A DNA stretch of 6,072 nucleotides from an uncultured Clostridia bacterium. Lineage in GTDB: Bacteria; Bacillota; Clostridia; Oscillospirales; Oscillospiraceae. The position numbers and the translations under genes are program-made. Under the pieces are notes generated by a model. It did no database searches. It was given only the letters and a program-made list of their open reading frames with translations, and had not been told where the DNA came from. Location of the stretch: positions 1-6,072 of the forward strand of contig CAMGPO010000078.1 of assembly GCA_946060825.1 (NCBI GenBank), given 5' to 3'. Of this stretch, positions 1-6,072 are shown one piece after another; position 1 is the stretch's first letter; each line of letters begins with the position of its first letter.

Positions 1-157
1 CGCGATGCGGGCCGGAGAGTCGCCGGAACCATCCGAATGCTCCGAACCCGAGGAACGGTGCGCTCTGCCCTCCGGCCACATCTGCGAGCGGCCCGGGGAG
101 TTTGCCCGCCGCCGGAGGTCGGAACGGATTTTTTACAAAGAAAAATAGAAAAAAGGC
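1..157. other. GC-rich stretch without a supported gene
   Basis: I see no convincing coding sequence here. All three + frames stay open for most of the stretch, as expected at this GC content. The translations are arginine- and proline-rich and resemble no family I know. One + frame ends at a TAG at 146-148, so the tail of an upstream gene cannot be excluded. Composition switches sharply at about 129 from GC-rich to AT-rich, where the promoter region of rpmE begins. The gene rho often precedes rpmE in Bacillota, but I do not see a recognisable Rho C-terminus. Confidence 0.5.
69..134 (+). terminator. Possible weak terminator-like inverted repeat
   Basis: CCTCCGGC at 69-76 is the exact reverse complement of GCCGGAGG at 111-118. 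The 34-nt region between them can form a small CGGG/CCCG stem (94-97 with 105-108). A run of six T lies at 129-134. The T run starts 10 nt after the stem, which is too far for a classic intrinsic terminator, and GC-rich DNA makes 8-bp inverted repeats common. It could end an upstream transcript, or it may be chance. Confidence 0.2.
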
Positions 158-186
158 TTGCAAAACGGGAAATGATATGCTATCAT
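158..186 (+). promoter_or_regulatory. Extended -10 sigma-A-type promoter of rpmE
   Basis: The -35 box TTGCAA (158-163) is separated by exactly 17 nt from the -10 box TATCAT (181-186). The bases TGC at 178-180 give the TGn extension just before the -10. The site lies in an abrupt AT-rich patch that also carries A/T tracts upstream (129-154), which may act as an UP-like element. Transcription would be expected to start at about 193, giving a leader of roughly 58 nt before rpmE. This is the best promoter in the window, as fits a ribosomal protein gene. Confidence 0.8.
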
Positions 187-192
187 AATCGG

Positions 193-251
193 GCGATTGA
201 AAATGAGGGCGCAAAATGCCCTTTTACGACTTTATGAAAGAGGTGAATACG
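193..251 (+). promoter_or_regulatory. rpmE 5' leader with a small hairpin
   Basis: The leader holds a perfect 5-bp stem, AGGGC (206-210) with GCCCT (218-222), loop of 7 nt, followed by T at 222-225. A second tiny stem, CTTT (230-233) with AAAG (237-240), reaches into the ribosome binding site. Autoregulatory leaders of L31 genes have been proposed in several phyla including Bacillota, so a regulatory leader here is plausible. I cannot test it against a covariance model, and both stems are short. The TSS is inferred from the promoter. Confidence 0.35.
239..245 (+). promoter_or_regulatory. Ribosome binding site that sets the rpmE start
   Basis: AGAGGTG sits 6 nt before the ATG at 252. The upstream in-frame ATG at 216 has no such site and would add 12 residues ([12 protein letters not shown]) that L31 proteins lack, so 252 is chosen. 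Confidence 0.75.
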
Positions 252-452
252 ATGAAGGAAGGTATCCATCCCAAGTACGAACAGACCACAATCCGTTGTG
301 CATGCGGTGAAGTAATCGAGACCGGTTCCACCAAGAAGGACATCAAGGTCGAAATTTGCTCCAAGTGTCACCCTTTCTTTACAGGCAAGCAGAAGCTGGT
401 TGACACCGGTGGACGTGTTGATCGTTTCAACAAGAAATACGGCCTGAAGTGA
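252..452 (+). CDS. rpmE: 50S ribosomal protein L31, zinc-binding (C+) type
   Basis: L31 (bL31) is a small protein of the large ribosomal subunit that bridges the central protuberance to the 30S head. The product is 66 residues, the usual length. It begins [10 protein letters not shown], typical of the family, and keeps all four zinc-ligand cysteines: C16 and C18 (CAC), and C36 and C39 (CSKC). The tail [13 protein letters not shown] is also typical. The four cysteines mark the zinc-containing form; in many bacteria a zinc-free paralogue replaces it when zinc is scarce, but none is in this window. Codon use (GGT, CGT, GTT) differs from the GC3-rich neighbours, as expected for a very highly expressed gene. 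It has its own strong promoter and terminator, so it is mostly a single-gene transcript. Confidence 0.97.
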   Translation: MKEGIHPKYEQTTIRCACGEVIETGSTKKDIKVEICSKCHPFFTGKQKLVDTGGRVDRFNKKYGLK

Positions 453-460
453 GTGATCGG

Positions 461-492
461 AGTCCGCACCGCGTAATCGGTGCGGACTTTTT
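461..492 (+). terminator. Intrinsic terminator after rpmE
   Basis: An 11-bp perfect stem, AGTCCGCACCG (461-471) with CGGTGCGGACT (478-488), has a 6-nt loop (472-477) and runs directly into five T (488-492). It starts 8 nt after the rpmE stop codon. This is a strong classic Rho-independent terminator. It also stands 55 nt upstream of hflX, so it sets how much rpmE transcription reaches the next genes. Confidence 0.92.
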
Positions 493-536
493 CATATCTG
501 TCGAACCGCGCCGCATGCAGTCACAATGCCAAATTC

Positions 537-542
537 AGGAGA
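537..542 (+). promoter_or_regulatory. Ribosome binding site that sets the hflX start
   Basis: AGGAGA lies 5 nt before the ATG at 548. The in-frame GTG at 449 and ATG at 515 lack a comparable site, and a start at 449 would require translation through the terminator stem. Confidence 0.75.
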
Positions 543-547
543 ATGCT

Positions 548-1807
548 ATGCAGCCACAGGAAAAAATCACACAGGAAAAAGCCATCCTGGCCGGACTCAA
601 TTCCGACGTGTTCACGGCGGAGGAGACGGCCACGGAGGAGACCATGGACGAGCTGGAGGCCCTGCTGGAGACCGCCGGCGGACAGTGCGTGGGCCGCGTC
701 CTCCAGAACCGCCACACCCCGGATCCCCACAGCTTCGTGGGCGAGGGCAAGGCGGCGGAGCTGCGCGAGCTGGCGGAGACCACGGAGGCCAGCCTGCTGG
801 TCTTTGACAACAGCCTGACCCCCTCTCAGATCCGCGCCCTTGAGGAGATCACCGGCGTGACGGTCCTCGACCGCAGCGCCCTGATTCTTGACATCTTCGC
901 CCAGCGGGCCAAGACCCGGGAGGGTCGCCTGCAGGTGGAGCTGGCCCAGTACCAGTACCTGCTGCCCCGGCTCAGCGGCATGGGCAAGTCCATGTCCCGC
1001 CTCGGCGGCGGCATCGGCACCCGCGGCCCCGGCGAGACGAAGCTGGAAACCGACCGGCGGCACATCCGCGAGCGCATCACCCGGCTTCAGGACGAACTCC
1101 GGGAAGTCCGGCGGGTGCGGGGCGTCCAGCGGGAGCGCCGCATCCGCAACAGCGTGCCGGTGGTGGCCATCGTGGGCTACACCAACGCGGGCAAATCCAC
1201 CCTGCTGAACCACCTGACCGGGGCAGGAATCCCAGCCAACAACCGCCTTTTTGACACCCTCGACACGACAACGCGGCAGCTCACCGTGTCCGACACCCTG
1301 GACGTGGTGCTGTCCGACACCGTCGGCTTCATCGCCAAGCTGCCCCACAATCTGGTGGAGGCCTTTCAGGCGACGCTGGAGGAGCTGCAATACGCCGATT
1401 TGCTGCTCCACGTCATCGACGCAGGGGATCCGGAGCGGGAGAAGCACATCGCGGTGGTCAACAAGCTGATCGCCCAGCTCGCGAGGCCGGAGACGCCGGT
1501 CATCGAATGTTATAATAAAATGGACACCGTCAGCGAGGACGACCTGCCCCGGGGCAAAAACATCGTGGGCATCTCGGCCAAAACCGGCGCAGGCATGGAC
1601 GGGTTGCTGCGGGCCATCGAGGAAGCCCTCGACCGGGGCCTCCACCATGTCACCTTCCTGCTGCCCTACAGCATGGCGGGACAGGTGGATCAGCTCCACA
1701 GCCAGGCGAAGGTGCTGCGGTGCGAGTATACGGCGGAGGGCGTCGAGATCGAGGCCGTCTGCGACGAGATCTGCTACGGCCGCCTGCGCGGCTACGAGAA
1801 GAAATGA
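548..1807 (+). CDS. hflX: HflX, ribosome-associated GTPase
   Basis: HflX is a TRAFAC-class GTPase that binds the 50S subunit and splits stalled or stressed 70S ribosomes; in some species it protects against heat or ribosome-targeting antibiotics. The product is 419 residues, normal for the family. The N-terminal HflX domain (about 20-200) includes FVGEGKAAEL (63-72) and the glycine-rich loop GGGIGTRGPGE (153-163), then a basic helical linker (170-200). The G domain shows G1 GYTNAGKS (210-217), switch I LFDTLDTTTR (234-243), G3 DTVGF (257-261), G4 NKMD (323-326) and G5 SAK (343-345). A C-terminal domain (about 365-419) follows. All catalytic and nucleotide-binding motifs are intact. The start at 548 follows a good ribosome binding site; the same frame is open back to a GTG at 449 that overlaps the rpmE stop, but that extension is not HflX-like. 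The gene lies just after the rpmE terminator with no strong promoter seen between, and 7 nt before the next gene. Confidence 0.95.
   Translation: MQPQEKITQEKAILAGLNSDVFTAEETATEETMDELEALLETAGGQCVGRVLQNRHTPDPHSFVGEGKAAELRELAETTEASLLVFDNSLTPSQIRALEEITGVTVLDRSALILDIFAQRAKTREGRLQVELAQYQYLLPRLSGMGKSMSRLGGGIGTRGPGETKLETDRRHIRERITRLQDELREVRRVRGVQRERRIRNSVPVVAIVGYTNAGKSTLLNHLTGAGIPANNRLFDTLDTTTRQLTVSDTLDVVLSDTVGFIAKLPHNLVEAFQATLEELQYADLLLHVIDAGDPEREKHIAVVNKLIAQLARPETPVIECYNKMDTVSEDDLPRGKNIVGISAKTGAGMDGLLRAIEEALDRGLHHVTFLLPYSMAGQVDQLHSQAKVLRCEYTAEGVEIEAVCDEICYGRLRGYEKK
1508..1516 (+). promoter_or_regulatory. Possible internal extended -10 promoter in hflX
   Basis: TGTTATAAT (1508-1516) is a perfect TGnTATAAT extended -10 box, inside hflX at the codons for the G4 region (C-Y-N-K). 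No TTGACA-like -35 lies 17 nt upstream (1488-1493 is CGGAGA), but extended -10 promoters can work without one. It would start transcripts near 1523, about 290 nt before the YigZ-family gene. The codons there are AT-rich in an otherwise GC3-rich gene. It may be only codon chance. Confidence 0.3.
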
Positions 1808-1814
1808 GGCCCCG

Positions 1815-2459
1815 ATGGACGAATACCTGATCCCGACCAAAGACGCCGATGCGGAGATGATCGAGAAGAAATCCCGCTTCATCGGCCATATTTTCCGGAC
1901 GGAGACGGAGGAGGAGGCCCTCGCCCGGCTCAAGGAGATGCGCGAGACCTACTGGGACGCCACCCACAACGTCTACGCCTATGTCATCAAGGATGGCCCG
2001 ACCCGGTTCTCCGACGACGGGGAGCCGGGCGGCACCGCCGGGATGCCGGTGCTGGACGTGCTCCAGCGGGAGGGTGTCTACAACGTCTGCTGCGTCGTGA
2101 CCCGCTACTTCGGCGGCACCCTGCTCGGCACCGGTGGCCTCGTCCGGGCCTACAGCCGGTCGGCAAAATTAGCCCTCGACGCGGCGGGCCTGTCTCAGAA
2201 GCGGGTCTGGGAGCGGGTGGAGATCCCCTGCCCCTACGGCCTCTTCGAGCAGGTAAAGAACGAGATCGCCGCCCATGACGGCATGATCCAGACCACGGAG
2301 TTCGGCGCCGGCGTGCAGATCGGCGCGATCTTCCCCGCCGCCGGGACGGAGGCGTTCCTGCGGCGGCTGACAGACCTGTCCAGCGGACGCGTCACGGCGG
2401 CGCGGGCCGGGCAGGAGTACCGGGACTTCCCGGTTTCATCTACGCAGAACGGGCGGTGA
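1815..2459 (+). CDS. yigZ: YigZ/YvyE family protein (IMPACT N-terminal + DUF1949)
   Basis: This belongs to the UPF0029/IMPACT family, widespread in bacteria; its molecular role in bacteria is not settled. Eukaryotic IMPACT/Yih1 modulates the translation kinase Gcn2, but bacteria lack that pathway, so the function should not be carried over. The product is 214 residues, a usual length. The N-terminal IMPACT domain (about 15-125) shows KKSRFIG (18-24), ATHNVYAYV (49-57), RFSDDGEPGGTAGMPVL (64-80, the family signature) and VVTRYFGGTLLGTGGLVRAY (94-113). The C-terminal part (about 135-205) fits the ferredoxin-like DUF1949 domain. The ATG at 1815 is chosen because MDEYLIPTKD matches the family start; GAGG at 1806-1809 can serve as a ribosome binding site. 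The gene begins 7 nt after the hflX stop, so coupled translation is likely. Confidence 0.92.
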   Translation: MDEYLIPTKDADAEMIEKKSRFIGHIFRTETEEEALARLKEMRETYWDATHNVYAYVIKDGPTRFSDDGEPGGTAGMPVLDVLQREGVYNVCCVVTRYFGGTLLGTGGLVRAYSRSAKLALDAAGLSQKRVWERVEIPCPYGLFEQVKNEIAAHDGMIQTTEFGAGVQIGAIFPAAGTEAFLRRLTDLSSGRVTAARAGQEYRDFPVSSTQNGR

Positions 2460-2465
2460 CGGCGG

Positions 2466-3473
2466 ATGACCATTCGGGAACGGCTGGAAGAGGAGGAGCG
2501 GCAGCGTCTCTCGCCTCTGGCGGCCAGGGCGGCGGAGAGCCGGGGACGGCTCTATGAGGAGCCGCCCAGCGACACGCGAACCTGCTACCAGCGGGACAAG
2601 GACCGCATCATCCACAGCAAGGCCTTCCGGCGGCTGATGCACAAGACCCAGGTGTTTCTGCAGCCCGAGGGCGACCACTACCGTACCCGCATGACCCACA
2701 CCCTCGAGGTCACCCAGATTGCCCGCACCATCGCCCGGGCCCTGCGGCTCAACGAGGATCTGACGGAGGCCGCCGGCCTCGGCCACGATCTCGGCCACAC
2801 ACCCTTCGGCCATGCCGGGGAGGTGGCCCTGACGGAGGTGATGGGCAAAAAGTTCCGCCACAACGAGCAGTCCCTCCGGGTGGTGGACGTGCTCGAGAAC
2901 GACGGCCGTGGCCTGAACCTGACCGACGAGGTGCGCAGCGGCATCCTGGGCCACACCTGGGGCAGCGCCGAGGCCAACACCATCGAGGGCCGGATCATCC
3001 GCTATGCCGACCGCATTGCCTACATCAACCACGACATCGACGACGCTGTCCGGGCCGGAATTCTCAGCGCCGGCGACATCCCACGCTCCATCTCCGACGT
3101 GCTGGGCTGCACCCACAGCCAGCGGATCAACACCCTGGTGGAGAACATCATTGCCTGCTCCATGGACAGCACGGAGCTGCAAATGGAGCCGGCCGTGGCC
3201 CAGGCCATGGAGGACCTGCGGGACTTCATGTTCGCCCATGTCTACAAGAACCCGGTGGCCAAGGGCGAGGAATCGAAGGCGCGGGCCATTTTGCAGCAGC
3301 TCTACCTCTACTACATGGATCACCCGGAGGAGCTGCCGCCGGACTTCCAGACCCAGCTCGACTTTGAGGGGATGCCCCGCATCGTCTGCGACTACATCGC
3401 CGGTATGACGGACAAGTACGCGATCTACAAGTACAACGAGATCTTCATCCCCGCCGGGTGGCAGATCCGGTGA
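2466..3473 (+). CDS. dgt: dGTP triphosphohydrolase-like HD-domain protein
   Basis: Enzymes of this family hydrolyse dGTP or other dNTPs to the deoxynucleoside and tripolyphosphate, which tunes the DNA precursor pool. The product is 335 residues, the length of the shorter Gram-positive-type dNTPase, not the roughly 500-residue E. coli Dgt. Visible motifs are RDKDRIIHSKAFRRL (43-57), the first HD-motif histidine H78 in RTRMTHTLEV (73-82), H107-D108 in GLGHDLGHTPFGHAGE (104-119), and D182 in RYADRIAYINHDIDDA (179-194). The metal-binding set H...HD...D is therefore complete. True substrate range and allosteric control cannot be read from sequence. The gene starts 6 nt after the previous stop with only a weak ribosome binding site, which suggests coupling. 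Its place just upstream of dnaG-rpoD, often seen in Clostridia, fits a link between nucleotide supply and replication. Confidence 0.94.
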   Translation: MTIRERLEEEERQRLSPLAARAAESRGRLYEEPPSDTRTCYQRDKDRIIHSKAFRRLMHKTQVFLQPEGDHYRTRMTHTLEVTQIARTIARALRLNEDLTEAAGLGHDLGHTPFGHAGEVALTEVMGKKFRHNEQSLRVVDVLENDGRGLNLTDEVRSGILGHTWGSAEANTIEGRIIRYADRIAYINHDIDDAVRAGILSAGDIPRSISDVLGCTHSQRINTLVENIIACSMDSTELQMEPAVAQAMEDLRDFMFAHVYKNPVAKGEESKARAILQQLYLYYMDHPEELPPDFQTQLDFEGMPRIVCDYIAGMTDKYAIYKYNEIFIPAGWQIR

Positions 3474-3476
3474 GAA

Positions 3477-3484
3477 AAGGGAGG
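3477..3484 (+). promoter_or_regulatory. Strong ribosome binding site of the 67-codon gene
   Basis: AAGGGAGG lies 7 nt before the ATG at 3492. It is among the best Shine-Dalgarno matches in the window and is the main evidence that the small ORF is translated. Confidence 0.8.
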
Positions 3485-3491
3485 ACAAGCC

Positions 3492-3695
3492 ATGGATCAG
3501 ACGGAGCGGCTGGCGGCCTTTGAACGGATGCTGGCCGACGTGCAGGCCCGGTATCGGGACACTGTCTCCAAAATGGAGACGCTGAAGACGGCGGGGAAGC
3601 AGAAAACCGCCACCTATCAGCAGCTCCTGGTGTCCAAGCTGAACGACCAGAACCTGCTCGCTCTCTACCGGCTCTACGGCCTCACGGAGGACTGA
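3492..3695 (+). CDS. Small helical protein of unknown function
   Basis: I do not recognise this 67-residue protein. It is likely real: a strong ribosome binding site precedes it, it starts 18 nt after the dgt stop, its third codon positions are as GC-rich as its neighbours', and it fills an operon gap exactly. It has no signal peptide, membrane segment, cysteine or metal motif. The sequence suggests two amphipathic helices, about 3-32 (rich in L, F, M and charged residues) and 40-63, joined by a polar Lys/Thr/Gly turn (KTAGKQKTAT, 32-41). The C-terminal part has a leucine/tyrosine pattern, LLALYRLYGL (55-64). Such a helical hairpin could dimerise or bind a partner. Lying between dgt and dnaG, it may assist or regulate replication or nucleotide metabolism, but that is only context-based inference. 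Confidence 0.75.
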   Translation: MDQTERLAAFERMLADVQARYRDTVSKMETLKTAGKQKTATYQQLLVSKLNDQNLLALYRLYGLTED

Positions 3696-3768
3696 GCGGC
3701 ATTTCCGGGAATTTCCTGTAACTTTTTGGCTGAAAAACCGTCTTATTTGGTAGAAGGAGGTGGACGGC
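3696..3768 (+). promoter_or_regulatory. AT-richer gap upstream of dnaG, possible control region
   Basis: This is the longest gap inside the hflX-rpoD run and is AT-richer than its surroundings. It contains two overlapping short palindromes, TTCCGGGAA (3703-3711) and GGAATTTCC (3708-3716), and a weak TTTTT/AAAAA stem (3723-3727 with 3733-3737). A TTGGCT (3726-3731) could be a -35 box, but no good -10 follows at 17 nt. I see no intrinsic terminator. An additional promoter or operator for dnaG-rpoD is possible but not shown. Confidence 0.3.
3755..3760 (+). promoter_or_regulatory. Ribosome binding site that sets the dnaG start
   Basis: AGGAGG (within AAGGAGGTG, 3754-3762) lies 8 nt before the GTG at 3769. 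The in-frame GTG at 3760 is part of this site itself and so cannot be the start. Confidence 0.85.
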
Positions 3769-5513
3769 GTGGCATTTCCCCAGAGCTTTCTCGACGAGCT
3801 GGTATCCCGGAACCCCATCGACGAGGTGGTGTCCCAGTATGTCCAGCTGAGCCGCAAGGGCTCCAACCTCTTCGGCCTCTGTCCGTTCCACTCGGAAAAG
3901 ACCGGCTCCTTCTCCGTGGCCCCGGAAAAGGGCATCTACTACTGTTTCGGCTGCCACAAGGGCGGCGGCGTCATCAACTTCGTCATGGAGATCGAGAACC
4001 TCGACTATCCCGACGCCGTCCGGTTCCTCGCCAAGCGGGCCGGGATGGAGGTGCCCGATGACGCGGGCTATCAGTCCACCTACCGCCGTCAGGAGCGGCT
4101 CTGGGCCCTCTGTAAGGACGCGGCCCGGTTTTTCCACGGGAAACTCAATGAGGACTGCGGCAGCGAGGCCAGGGCCTACATCGTCAGGCGGGGCCTCTCC
4201 AAGGGGACCGTCACCCGCTTCGGCCTCGGCTTCGCCCCGGGTGGCTGGTCGGCGCTGATCGACGCCATGGTCAATAAGGGCTACGAGAAGCAGGACCTGC
4301 TGGACGCGGGCCTCGCCCTGAAATCCAAGGAAAAGGGGACGATCTATGACCGGTTCCGCAACCGGCTCATGTTCCCCATCATCGACGTCCGGGGCAACGT
4401 CATCGGCTTCGGCGGCCGGGTCATGGACGACTCGACGCCCAAGTACCTCAACTCCCCGGAGACCGTGATCTTCAACAAGCGCAAGAACCTCTTCGCCATG
4501 AACATCGCCAAGAAGAGCAGGCAGGGCCGCATCATCCTGACCGAGGGCTACATGGACGCCATCGCCCTCCACCAGTACGGCTTCGACTGCGCCGTGGCCT
4601 CCCTGGGTACGGCCCTGACCGAGGAACAGGCCCACCTGCTCTCGAAATACACCAGCCAGATCGTCCTGACCTACGACGGCGACGAGGCCGGTCAGAACGC
4701 CACAAAGCGGGCCATCCCGATGTTGGAAAAGGCCGGGCTGCAGGTCCGCGTCCTGCGGATGCAGGGTGCCAAGGATCCGGACGAATTCCTGAAAAAATAC
4801 GGGGCCGACCGCTTCAAGGTGCTGCTGGACGGCTCCCAGAGCCAGATGGAGTACCGGCTCCAGTCCCTGATGGGCCGCTACCATCTCGAGCGGGACGAGG
4901 AACGGGTGCAGTTTCTGCAGGAGGCGGCGAAGCTGATCGCCTCCCTCCAAAGCCCCGTAGAGCGGGAAATCTACGGCGCCCGGGCGGCGGAGGCCGCCGG
5001 TATCACGGCGGAGGCCATGAAGCTGGAGGTGGGGAAGGCCTTCAAGCGGCGCATGGCCATCCAGCGCAAGCAGGAGGAAAAGAAGAACCTGGCCCCGGCG
5101 GCGGCCCAGCAGCCCAAGGTGCGCGGCATCCGCTATGACGACATCCGCTCCGCGATGGCGGAGGAGGGCATTTTGCAGATGGTGCTGCGGGAGGAGAGCC
5201 TGCTGGACGGACTGCGGGACCTGCCCGGCGCGATGTTTTCCTCGCCCCTGCTGGGCCGGGCCTATGACGCCCTGCGGCAGCAGCGCCTCCACGGCGGCCT
5301 GTGCAGTCTGGCGGCCCTGGAGGGGCAGTTTACAAAAGAAGAAATGGAGCATCTATCCGGCGTGGCCCAGAAGGGAAGCGCCCTCGTCAACGAGGAGGCC
5401 CTGCGGGATTACCAGAACACCATTCGGGAAGCGTATGCAAAGCGGGAAGCCCGGCAGGATCAGGACCTGATGGCCCTGCGCAACCGGCTCAAGGAGAAGA
5501 AAGGACTGGACGG

Positions 5514-5517
<4 letters not shown>
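3769..5517 (+). CDS. dnaG: DNA primase DnaG
   Basis: DnaG makes the RNA primers for leading-strand initiation and every Okazaki fragment, working with the DnaB/DnaC helicase at the fork. The product is 582 residues, a normal length. The zinc-binding domain (about 1-100) has C38, H41, C59 and C62 (CPFH and CFGC). The catalytic core (about 115-430) carries the basic RNA-polymerase-like motif around [10 protein letters not shown] (195-204) with GFGGR (213-217), and the TOPRIM acidic residues E259 in TEGYMD (258-263) and D303, D305 in DGDEAG (303-308). The C-terminal part (about 450-582) is the helicase-interaction domain, the least conserved part. All key residues are present. GTG at 3769 is the start because the earlier in-frame GTG lies in the Shine-Dalgarno; the protein then begins [12 protein letters not shown], as in many DnaG proteins. 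Its stop codon overlaps the rpoD start by 4 nt. Confidence 0.97.

Positions 5518-6072
<555 letters not shown>

Noticed and set aside
37..237. Open frame on the + strand (66 codons) before rpmE
   Set aside because: It runs straight through the rpmE promoter and leader, is arginine-rich with no family resemblance, and has no ribosome binding site.
449..547. N-terminal extension of hflX from the GTG at 449
   Set aside because: The extra 33 residues would be encoded by the terminator and intergenic DNA, are not HflX-like, and a good ribosome binding site serves the ATG at 548.
521..1933. Long open frame on the - strand (470 codons) opposite hflX
   Set aside because: It lies wholly antisense to conserved hflX and the start of the next gene. 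Its translation is rich in L, V, A, G, H and Q with no family motif, as GC3-rich genes produce on the opposite strand.
3723..3737. TTTTT/AAAAA stem as a terminator before dnaG
   Set aside because: Only five A-T pairs, no GC-rich stem and no following T run; too weak to end transcription.
3760..3768. GTG at 3760 as the dnaG start
   Set aside because: This codon is part of the AGGAGG ribosome binding site; the GTG at 3769 has proper spacing and gives the usual DnaG N-terminus.
2436..3935. Long open frame on the - strand (499 codons) opposite dgt, the small ORF and dnaG
   Set aside because: It spans several real genes and gaps in antisense and has low-complexity composition and no recognisable domain; a shadow of codon bias.
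3682..5352. Long open frame on the - strand (556 codons) opposite dnaG
   Set aside because: Antisense to all catalytic motifs of primase; composition biased to L, V, G, H and Q; no ribosome binding site or motif that would support it.

Overview
This is a chromosomal housekeeping segment with every recognised gene on the + strand. It most likely comes from a GC-rich member of the Clostridia (Bacillota), possibly near the Oscillospiraceae. The reasons are the gene order dgt - small ORF - dnaG - rpoD, strong AGGAGG-type ribosome binding sites, a four-cysteine zinc-type L31, a short sigma region 1.1, and Dgt and DnaG sequences of the Gram-positive type. The taxonomic placement is inference; no database was searched.

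Layout. Bases 1-157 are GC-rich and hold no gene I can defend. An extended -10 promoter (158-186) follows, then a leader of about 58 nt with a small hairpin, rpmE (L31, 252-452) and a strong intrinsic terminator (461-492). Next come hflX (548-1807), a YigZ/IMPACT-family gene (1815-2459), a dGTPase-like HD hydrolase gene (2466-3473), an unrecognised 67-codon gene (3492-3695), dnaG (3769-5517) and the 5' part of the primary sigma factor gene rpoD/sigA (5514 to the window end). From hflX to rpoD the gaps are 7, 6, 18 and 73 nt, then a 4-nt overlap. This looks like one operon or a set of nested transcripts, with no intrinsic terminator seen inside it.

How the genes fit together. The right half is a version of the macromolecular-synthesis operon: primase (start of DNA replication) and primary sigma factor (start of transcription) are translationally coupled. 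A dNTP-hydrolysing enzyme and an unknown small protein lie directly upstream. The left half is ribosome-centred: L31 is a 50S protein, HflX is a ribosome-binding and ribosome-splitting GTPase, and the IMPACT family has been linked to translation control in eukaryotes. The window thus groups ribosome upkeep, nucleotide-pool control, priming and transcription initiation.

I see no mobile element, CRISPR array, toxin-antitoxin pair, phage gene, tRNA or rRNA, and no clear new multi-gene system. The least explained items are the 67-residue protein upstream of dnaG, the rpmE leader hairpin, the terminator standing in front of hflX without a good promoter after it, and a perfect extended -10 box inside hflX.
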